Below, piece after piece: positions 56,206 to 64,000 of a stretch of 64,000 nt of DNA. How positions within the stretch are numbered: the first letter of the stretch is position 1; each line of letters starts with the position of its first letter. A program made the position numbers and the translations under genes. The DNA is from Vandiemenella viatica (Eukaryota; Arthropoda; Insecta; Orthoptera; Morabidae). The stretch spans positions 64,167,832 to 64,231,831 of the forward strand of contig JARYHS010013631.1 of assembly GCA_031002005.1 (NCBI GenBank), written 5' to 3'. Under the pieces are notes generated by a model. It was not told where the DNA came from and searched no databases. It saw only the letters and a list, made by a program, of their open reading frames with translations.

Positions 56206-56448
56206 CGAGCGTAGTGTGTGAGTGGGTAACACTCTGGCCTCGCATTCGGGAGGAGGCCGGTTCGAATCCCGGTCTGGGCATCCAGATTTGCGTTTTCCAT
56301 GGTTTCCCCAAATCACTCCAGGCGAATCCCGGGATGCTTCCTTCAAAAAGCCCATGGCCGAATTCCTTCCGGTTCCTTGTTCCACAGTCCCATCCCGCCT
56401 CTAATGACCTCGACGTCGACGAAACGTAAAGCCATAAGTAAAAGAAAA
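56206..56448 (+). mobile_element. tRNA-derived SINE (family 1), full length with TSD
   Basis: Best copy. Flanks GAGAGCAAAAAC (56194-56205) and GAGAGCAAAAC (56449-56459) differ by one A. A box in GAGTGGGTAACACTCTGG, perfect B box GGTTCGAATCCC, body CCAAATCACTCCAGGCGAAT, tail GACCTCGACGTCGACG and GTAAAGCCATAAGTAAAAG. Confidence 0.92.
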
Positions 56449-57212
56449 GAGAGCAAAACTTACTAAACTAAGGGCCATGACAGCTAAGCTACCAGTCCGC
56501 CTTGTTTTAAAGTATACAGGTGCCAAGTACTATAAAAACCAGATTAAAAACTGTGGGTTTGAAAGAATAACGTTGACAGAAATGACGGTGAGGGGGGAAA
56601 GGAGGAGGTTTTTGTAAATAAAAAGTAAACAGTGTTTTTTTCTATTTGTTTTAAACTATACGTATGAAAAGTTCTATGAAAAACTGTCGACTTGTATGAA
56701 GACCATTAGAAGAAAAACAAACATTCATTTTTATATATTTGACAGAAGTATAATCTATACTTTCACTGCTGTCCAAGCGCAAACACGTCATACTTATAGC
56801 TGCAGATGTACTGTTAGCATTAGCATGCTGGTGACGGGAACTCATAAGATTTAACCCACTCATAAAGCGTCCAATGTGTATATCATACGCGCAACACGTT
56901 CATAGCATGTTGGTGACGGGAAGTCGCTATCTAATAGATTTACCCCCGTCCAAACATGGCCTAATACGCCTATAGCAGTTTTCACTTCAAAAAAGGTTCA
57001 GGTGCTCAAAACCACGACTGAAATCCTTACAGGTCGACCGCTTGTTTTAGAGTTCATAGAACTCGACTTCTAGTAACTTCGAAGTGTTTCACAGCCGAGG
57101 TTAGAAAGAACAGCATTGCGAAAAGGATGGAACGGTATCATTAGGCGCTGCAAGTTCGTAAAGGCCAAGAAGAATATATTTTCTAGTCAGCTGAGCTGTT
57201 GTCTTTATAGAG
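56449..57212. other. spacer with a short tandem duplication
   Basis: GCATGCTGGTGACGGGAACT (about 56825) recurs as GCATGTTGGTGACGGGAAGT (about 56907), each followed by TAAGATTTAACCC or TAGATTTACCCC; unit about 82 bp. Nothing else recognised. Confidence 0.4.
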
Positions 57213-57539
57213 CAGTGGTTCCCAATTAGTGGTAAGCGTACCCCCAGGGGTACGTGAGGTTTCTTCAGAGGGTACGCGCGGTAGTCTCTTGGCTAAGGTG
57301 ATCACTAAAATAATAGAAAAAAATCCAATTTTATCAGCCAAAAGAAACATTACTATCACCCAACTATATTTTAAGATAATCTGTGTTTGTGTCAATTATA
57401 TTATTGTAATCCTGTGGTTGTAAGAAGCACTCTACTGGGATGAACGAATTCATTTATTTATCATTTCAGCTGTAAGGGGTACGCGCGGTTGAGCTCCTTC
57501 TTGCAGTGATACTCGGGAAAAAATAATTGGGAACCACTG
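57213..57539. mobile_element. hAT MITE with exact 8-bp TSD
   Basis: Left end CAGTGGTTCCCAATTA and right end (read inward) CAGTGGTTCCCAATTA are identical over 16 bp. Flanks TTATAGAG (57205-57212 and 57540-57547) are identical. Subterminal GGGGTACG repeats (GGGTACGCGCGG at both sides). A 64-aa frame inside (57229-57423) has no transposase similarity that I can see. Confidence 0.93.
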
Positions 57540-57712
57540 TTATAGAGTAAACATCAACAGCGTCTCTTTCGGTTCGGTCAGCGGCTTTGTACATCCAAGA
57601 GAAAACGGCACACGCATTCTGTGATTGACCATATGAGAAAAGTTAACGCATATGAATGTAATATCTATAATTAGGCCTTGAATGAACATTGCTGTCAGTG
57701 GTGGTGGACCAA

Positions 57713-58099
57713 GGGAGCGTGCATAAACCACGTAGCTCCATTTTGGCCTCCTGGAACCCTCTCTTCCCCCCCCACGTAGCCCTACATGGCTTTTGCCTCT
57801 ACCCCCCCCCCCCCCCCTTCCACGTAGCACGTAGCTTTTTTCCCTTTTGATTCTAGAAGACATTTTGTACTGTTTTCTCTTTTCAGACGATTGTAAATTA
57901 CATAAGGATGTAATAAACTGAGGGAAATAAATATTCACTTGCTGTTGTGTGTTCTGTTCCTCATTTTAACTGTGAAAAATGTTATGAAAGGAAAGCTACG
58001 TGGCCTGGCTCCCTCCCCCCACGTAGTCCAGCGTAGCCTTCCAGCCAAATCCCGCGCCCCCCTCCCTGGACCGAGCCACGTGGTTTGTGCACGCTCCCC
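57713..58099. mobile_element. DNA-transposon MITE with GGGAGCGTGCATAAACCACG ends
   Basis: Left GGGAGCGTGCATAAACCACG and right (read inward) GGGGAGCGTGCACAAACCAC. Both sides also repeat CCACGTAG and CACGTAGC motifs next to C-runs. Flanks share CAA, compatible with a 3-bp target duplication. No protein. The layout (short TIR, C/G run, CACGTAG) recalls the MITE at 27590. Confidence 0.7.
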
Positions 58100-58769
58100 A
58101 ACGATGGAGGGAGACACAGACGGTGCAGGTAGTTTTTCGAGCCAGCGCACAGTCACTGCTACGATTATGGTGAGTGGACTGCTTGCATTTAATAATTTAG
58201 CAAACCCCACGTGTGTGAAACACAAGATTTCATATGTTGAGATTCAGGCCTTTTTTTCATTATTGACCTGAAACGGTTAGCTAATGATAATATGGAGCTG
58301 AACGGTCAGCAACATACTCTTGATTGTATTGAATTAAAGATGAAGAGAAACAGTAGCGTATCATTAGGAAACTTTGTAACTAGTAGAAGATTCCAGAAAT
58401 CATTACACGAAATAACAGAAACGAAGATATACTATGTTAGTGGCTGAATGCTACCTGACACTCTCTGAATGTTAAATACTTGCACCTCGTATAGCAAAAC
58501 TGAGAAGAAACAAGCTAATAATAGAAAAACAGATATCGCGGCGTCAAGCCTTTTTACAAACCTAAAAGCTTAGTTGCTGGGATCTTTACAGTGCATAGTC
58601 TATTCCGTTAGACGCGGTTTTAAAAGCAAGAAGTGATACTGAGTAACACTGTCCAACTTCATGGAATAGAAACTATTACCAGTGAAAGCTGTTCAATTTA
58701 GGAAACTGACGAACAAACCCATTCAAAACAATGAAGAGAATACGTTTAAACTGAAAATTTTTATCCTTT
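58100..58769. other. nothing recognised
   Basis: AT-rich spacer without features. Confidence 0.3.
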
Positions 58770-59035
58770 TTGGATATCTTTTTTACAAAATTCGAAGTTA
58801 TTCCGTATGTGTCAGATCTTAAACAGTGTTTTTATTGCTTGCACTATGGCTATATAGGGGGCAGAGTCACAGTCGGCAACGCTATTGCGAATTTAAGTCT
58901 CATTTATGCTTTAGCCAATTCACTCCAAATATCCATGCCGCCCATTGTATTGCATCTGAAAGGAGATGCACCTACTCAGGAATGAGGTATGTAAATTGCC
59001 GGCTACAATTAACTTACCGGATAAAGAAGCAATAG
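58770..59035 (+). pseudogene. LINE ORF1 (gag) zinc-knuckle remnant
   Basis: In two frames: KQCFYCLHYGYIGG (first CX2CX4 knuckle, His decayed), SHSRQRYCEFKSHLCFS (second knuckle region) and VLHLKGDAPTQE (family form CLHCKGDHPT). This is the usual order in jockey-type gag proteins. Followed by decayed sequence up to a microsatellite. Confidence 0.5.
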
Positions 59036-59120
59036 TCTTTCACGCGGATGAAAACGATAAAATATAGGGTATTCGTAAGAGATTATACAAACCACACTCT
59101 AGCAGAGAAAGCTACGAGGA

Positions 59121-59135
59121 ACCCCCCCCCCCCCC

Positions 59136-59166
<31 letters not shown>

Positions 59167-59172
59167 CAAACA
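59121..59172. repeat. compound microsatellite (C)n(TC)n(AC)n(AAAC)n
   Basis: A C-run, then CT repeats, then CA repeats, then AAACAAAC, without interruption. It marks the left limit of the LINE that follows. Confidence 0.95.
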
Positions 59173-59174
59173 AT

Positions 59175-60745
59175 TCCTCCAGTCTCAATAAAAGCCTACG
59201 ACCGCGTGAACCACCAGTTTCTGCTAGAAGTATTAAGGAAATTTGGTTTAGGCATCAGTTTCACCACGGTGGTGGAAAAAATAACAACTAATGGTTCCTC
59301 AAAACTCCAAATCAACGGTACATTGACCAGATGCTTCAAAATAACGCGATCCGTAAGACAAGGATGCCCTCTGTCTATGATACTTTTCAGCATCTCAATA
59401 GAACCTCTATTAAGACATATAGACAAAACAATCAATGGCTACCCTTTCGACGGAAAACGTGTAAGCTGCCGAGCATACGCAGATGACTTGGCTTTTATGT
59501 CAGTTCACAGAAAGACATGAATAAAATCATAAACGCCATTAAACTCTTCCAGCGAGCAACAAACGTTAACAAGTCCGCACTACTTCACATTGGTAAAGGA
59601 CTCACAGGCACGGGGAAAAATCTTCTGGGTCACGAAGTTACGAAACACACATCCCTAGGAATAATACTCGAGGAAAACCCGAAAAAAATGTCCACAAACA
59701 ATTGGAGAAATACCTTAAATAAAGTAAGAGCAATTCTGAGAGCGCACAGTTTCAGAAGCCTCAACATGGTCCAAAAATCAAGAATGATAACCACCTGCAT
59801 TCTAGGCAAAATAAACTACCTAGCCCAGGTATTACCAGCGCCTGACCCCATTGCGGAAAATCTGCAAAAACCCTTATGTTGGTTTGTATGTCAAAACGAC
59901 ATATTCAAGGTAAAATTTGAAACGCTAACCCGACCAAAAATAAAGGGAGGCCTGGACGTCATCAATGTAAAGGCCAGGTGCAAAGCTTTACTGATACACG
60001 CAATAGACAAGCTGAAAGACAACGACTCCAGTTTCACAACTTCAGTTATGAGGCACTACAAACCACAATGCACGAAAGCCCCAGTATACATGGGAAAAAT
60101 AGGGAAGAACTTAAACCAGCTCAGAATCTATTTTCTAGAAAAAAGTTATTTCGAAACGAGCTTACACCTTCCGCCACCCAAAACAACAAGGGACATCTAT
60201 ATTAGACTTTCAACAATGGCCGAAAGAAACAACTAAAGTATCCGAGCACTAACTGGCCCCAAGTTTGGCGAACCATCTTTAACAAAAACCTTCCATCCGA
60301 GGTAATGTCCGCATGGTATAAAACAACCAACGAACTAATACCGACAAACGAAAAACTTTTTCGGATTCATCTCTCGGCAACTGACAGGTGCCACAAATGC
60401 GGCAACACAAACACCCTTTTGCACCGCTTCTCGTGCGGCAAAACACAGCGCATTTGGACATGGCTGAAATACAAGTTAGCACAGCTGGACGGAACCACAA
60501 TTTCACTACAAGAAATCCTCAGACCGGATAAGATCCGAAAACCAGCACGGAAACAAAACGCCGCAACATGGCTGCTAGGCCACACAGTACTCTATGTTTG
60601 TCAACACCACGACAAAGAATACACCAATTACATCTCCTTCATGGAGAGAGAATTCGCTAAGGCGACCACTTCTCCCCGTTACGCCAGCTCATACGGCAAC
60701 GCACTGCAATCCCTCGTAATGGGCGGACACCCAAGCATTCCGTAA
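59175..60745 (+). pseudogene. L1/Tx1-like LINE ORF2: RT and zinc-binding C-terminus, two frame breaks
   Basis: Frame 1 (to 59520): KAYDRVNHQFLLEVLRKFGL (first RT Asp), RSVRQGCPLSMILFSISIEP, and AYADDLAFM with both catalytic Asp residues near 59478. A one-base shift at about 59515 leads to frame 2 (59517-60236): TSLGIILEENPK, RMITTCILGKINYLAQVLPA, RPKIKGGLDVINVKARCKAL, the L1/Tx1-style thumb and connection region. A second shift near 60236 leads to frame 3 (to 60745): QVWRTIFNKNLPSEVMSAWY, then CHKCGNTNTLLHRFSC (CX2CX7HX3C) and a helical tail. Only two breaks in ~1.5 kb, so it is fairly young but 5' truncated and inactive. The connection of YKTTNELIPTNEKLF to the zinc cluster fits the zf-RVT domain. 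Confidence 0.75.
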
Positions 60746-61072
60746 CAACACACACAGGGGTGCCAACCCGGAAGAGCGCAGCAGAAGACAGCTGCCGAAG
60801 AAAACAAAACTCACCGGACGACCACGCTGCAAGCCCACAAGAAGTGAACATTGTGAAAGATGAATTTAACAGAAGCATGTATCTTCGTATCTCACATCCA
60901 AGAAGCCTGTATCTTAAATCTTTGTATTTGCACCACATCTTGATTTTGTGTCTTGTATCTTGTACCTGGCATTGATACCTTGAATCATACAACTTGTAAT
61001 TTGTACCTAGTACCATACATCTCTGAATTTTGTAACCAATACATAGCAAAGTAATAAACCAAAAAAAAAAAA
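59175..61072 (+). mobile_element. 5'-truncated LINE (L1/Tx1-like), poly(A) at 3' end
   Basis: Begins abruptly inside the RT domain next to a microsatellite. It contains the rest of RT, a long C-terminal domain with a zinc-binding cluster, a ~310-bp 3' UTR rich in TTGTATCTT-like words, and an A-run at 61060-61071 preceded by AATAAACC. G/C content is higher than in its surroundings. The clade is uncertain. Confidence 0.75.
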
Positions 61073-62044
61073 TACTATTATTAAATACGGTGGCGCTAAA
61101 GGGAACATTCAACGCGACATATCTTTTCCTATGCCAAAATTTCAACCAAAGTTTTCCAGGTAGAGCTACTTGGTTAGGTTACGTGGCTCCTACAAATGCG
61201 TAATGCGTGACTAATTCAATAGCTGTTCGTGTAGGCACTTCCTGCTATGTGCTTCTATTTTCATTTATTTATTAAAATCGCTGGTGGTAAACGAGATCTC
61301 TGAACTCAATATACTGAGGTTAAAAAAAGTGAGATTCTGGATAATATCAATTAAACCTTCAATCTCCTTCTTTGACGTAAATGAATTAAGTCACTAGTTT
61401 CATGTGAAACAGAAATTAGCTGTACTGTATATTTCTGGTATTAGTGGGTTGAAATTTTTTAAGTCCAAGTGCTCTACTACTGGCTTGTTTGTGGTCCACT
61501 CAAAAAGCTATATGTAATAAGCCATTACCCCCGTTAAACGATTCTATTCAGTAGAGTTCCCACTTGCTTGACAATTCCAGCAGATCATTTTGTAAGTACG
61601 AAACTTCCCAGTTTCTTACAGATTTGCCATCTGTTAGCTGACTTATTTGCAGTTACGAAGTCATAGACGAAGACTCAAGCTTTTTGTTCAAACTCTTTCA
61701 ACTCCGTTACTGAGGGTTGTGATTTTGATCCATTTAATCTGATTTTTGCTTCTCTTAATTTTATATTAACAGGTTTCCGCATCGCACCATATGAACAAAC
61801 TATGGTACAATACGGCGTGACCAGTTTGAAGAAATTTTAACACGAATACCCAGTTTGGTTAATGCTGGTTTGATGGCTGTTTGCGGGATGTACAACAACC
61901 GACGCCAGGTCCATATTACACAGTAGCCATTCGCTTTTTGTCAGCTGCTCCCATTGTTCAAGACTGAAGACCGTACAGCAAAATAGAAAAATCAAGTGTT
62001 TCATAGGTATATCTTAGTACCACTTTCTTCCGAGAATGTACAGT
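61073..62044. other. no firm assignment
   Basis: A minus-strand stretch around 61780-61640 translates as KPVNIKLREAKIRLNGS then SQPSVTELKEFEQKA, which looks protein-like, but I cannot name it. It may be an upstream part of the LINE remnant at 62045-62450. Confidence 0.25.
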
Positions 62045-62450
62045 GGTAAGTCCTGTAACTTAAAAGGTAAATTATCATGTTAGGCCCTAAGGCAGGTTTT
62101 TACTGGCCTTTTCTCCATGCTCTCCTGTCTTCCGCCCTTCTGTTCATTTACTGTACATACATGTAGTTTCCGTTTTCTGTGATGTTATCTGTGATCTTGT
62201 ACCTCCTTATTCCTCTCACTCTCCTCCCACAAACTAGTCCATCAAGGCGTGTTTTAACAAGTAATTCCCTCTCAGCAAGTGTCTCATCCATTTCAACATT
62301 ACTCATGTTTTTTTCCGACCCCTCTCTATTCTCCTCCATATCATCATCTTAAACGCTTCTATTTGTTTCTCATCTTCTCGTCTCATTGTCCACGTCTCTG
62401 CCACACATCATTCTAAAAATGATCTAAATCAAGGCTGTACTACCAGTTAC
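62045..62450 (-). pseudogene. RTE-like LINE, C-terminal remnant
   Basis: On minus: WTMRREDEKQIEAFKM-like start (about 62400), the 63-aa frame 62339-62148 with ERELLVKTRLDGLVCGRRVR and GIRRYKITDNITENGNYMYV, then NRRAEDRRAWRKGQ and ALGPNMI. This is the end of insect RTE-like ORF2 proteins (GKRVRGRRRYKMID-I-ENG-Y-..KRKAEDR-EWR). Stops throughout. Confidence 0.65.
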
Positions 62451-64000
62451 GGAGATGGGACACAATTTCGGCTACAATTTCTATTCTAAGTAGCTCTGCA
62501 GGTCACAATTTCGATTCTATGTTAGCCTGCGGACGGCATAATACTTGCCTATAGTTACAATAGATATTTAAATAAAATAAAGATGTAAGTAATACACTTT
62601 CATTATAGTTAAAAATAATAAACATCAATGAGACCTTTGAAGTGGTTTTTTACTTATAATCAAAAAGTAAAAAAAATAAAAAAAAAAAAAACAACAGCAA
62701 CAACAACAATGAGACCTTTTCAGAGGTTTTTAAGCTAGCATATTCTAGACTGCTGCTGTTGGCGGGTCACGTGGTTGGGTAGCCTTGATCTAAATTGATT
62801 AAGCGATTCTCAAATCCTGAATACAGTTTGCTACTGGGGTCGATTGAAAATCTTCTTCTACATAATGATTTCATTGGACCACTCCATCCTCCGCCGCCCC
62901 AGGACACCTCGACAGCCATGAGTTTGTCATGCTGTGACGTCACGCACCAGGTCTTCGTGTACGAAATAACAACGGCCGGAGATGTTACTACAAAAACGAG
63001 CTTTGTTAATAACAATAGTATTCAGTTAAGCAACTGCGACAAAATGAATTACCAGAACACAAAAGAAAAGTATGTCTTTCATTTAAATTAACATATTATT
63101 TATTAGTTACTATTTTATACGTATATTCTTTCTATGTAGATGTTTACATTACATTCTTTATCCATAGACATCTAATATTGTGGGTGTTTTTTATATTACG
63201 TTTTATTTGCTCTAACACTGTGTGCTTGTTCACTGTACGTTATTATGTATGTTTCTTCATTTTTTTTTGTTTGCATTTATTTTTTGTGTTTTTATTTTTT
63301 AATCTATTTACCAAACTTACAGAATTGTTGGTTATATTAGTATTGATCACGGTCCAGTCAGCATATTGTGATAAATGTGAAACTATTCTATAACCGTGAC
63401 CGACTTCGGTCGATTGCTCATTCTGTCGAATACGGCCGATATCGGCGTACCAAACAAAAGTATGTAACAATATGAATTCCGGGTACACTATGGCCGACCT
63501 ACTAGGTGGAATTCCGCCGGACTCTGCCGACTTCTTTCACCGAACGCGCTGGTCACGCGTCATTTGTGCGTTTGTATTTAGCCATATCGCCGCATCGAAA
63601 TGAAAGAGAAGAAATCTGTTTTCACCTATAAACGCGTATTATGACTTGTTTTACTATTTCAGTAAATTACATAAATATCTGCTAAATTTTTTTATATATC
63701 ACATCTCATAAATTTTCGATTCAGGTTGACAGCAGACCAGACATTGATGATTTATATACACAGGTTAAATTTTAAAAATGCATAGTTATTAAATTAAAAA
63801 TAAACATGCCCATTATTCTATACGAAATTCAACTTTTCCTACTGTTACTGAAGTTCATACTATTCTTTTTTCATATTATATCAAATAAACTGTATCCCTG
63901 CGGAAATCATTGAGGAAATACATATGTATTAGGTTTCGGAATAGAGAATTTGGTATGGAAAAAGTCAAGTGAACCTGCATTAAATAAAATACATCAGTGT
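62451..64000. other. no recognised gene
   Basis: AT-rich, with an A-rich low-complexity stretch (62667-62710). ATGAGACCTTT plus GGTTTTT occurs twice (62628 and 62708). A G/C-richer patch at 63475-63600 has no supported frame. The open frames at 62767-63091 on both strands show no known domain. Confidence 0.3.

Overview
The window reads as a stretch of AT-rich, repeat-dense insect nuclear DNA. I infer a polyneopteran or similar large insect genome from the mix of R1-clade, jockey, CR1/L2-like and RTE-like LINEs, Helitrons, mariner/Tc1 and hAT elements and a very abundant tRNA-derived SINE; the species cannot be named from sequence alone. There are no operons, no rRNA genes, no CRISPR array and no sign of bacterial or viral DNA. 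Almost every protein-like reading frame that I recognise belongs to a transposable element.

Layout. 1-4345 (minus): the 5' part of an R1-clade LINE. Its second ORF (endonuclease plus reverse transcriptase) is open for 880 codons to the window edge, and the stop of the upstream frame overlaps its start as ATGA. 4.6-10.9 kb: hAT-like debris, a near-perfect fold-back repeat, three SINEs and a defective Tc1 element. 12.7-13.9 kb: jockey-type LINE remnant (minus). 15.7-16.9 kb: a Helitron with both termini. 18-22.5 kb: RTE-like and CR1/L2-like LINE remnants and a degenerate tandem repeat hit by a hAT MITE. 23.6-26 kb: two related Helitron 5' parts, a helicase C-terminus and a Tc1 remnant. 26.6-27.3 kb: a SINE, then the best candidate host exon of the window (27140-27235, minus; 96 bp, phase 0, canonical splice sites). 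27.6-33.9 kb: dense DNA-transposon block with a long-TIR MITE, a G/C-rich hAT element, two mariner remnants, a mariner with 122-bp terminal repeats, a fold-back element and a 747-bp hAT element with an exact 8-bp target duplication. 36-38.1 kb: LINE 3' end, SINE, mariner-like element with a DUF4817-type N-terminus. 38.9-41.9 kb: two Helitron copies, each made of four ~189-bp repeats in an alternating (dimeric) pattern, with a fold-back MITE between them. 44.3-45.7 kb: a gapped inverted duplication with a young-looking SINE in its loop. 46.5-47.4, 52.6-54.7 and 59.2-61.1 kb: LINE remnants, several with nested MITE or SINE insertions.

How the parts relate: the autonomous-type elements (LINEs, mariner/Tc1, hAT, Helitron) are mostly broken, while non-autonomous elements (SINEs, MITEs, fold-backs, short Helitrons) often keep clean ends and target duplications. 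The R1-clade LINE ORF2 is the only long intact coding region. I found no convincing new biological system. The most rewarding items are the R1-clade LINE gene overlap and its broken ORF1, the twin Helitrons with a shared higher-order repeat, the inverted duplication at 44.3-45.7 kb, and the isolated host-like exon.
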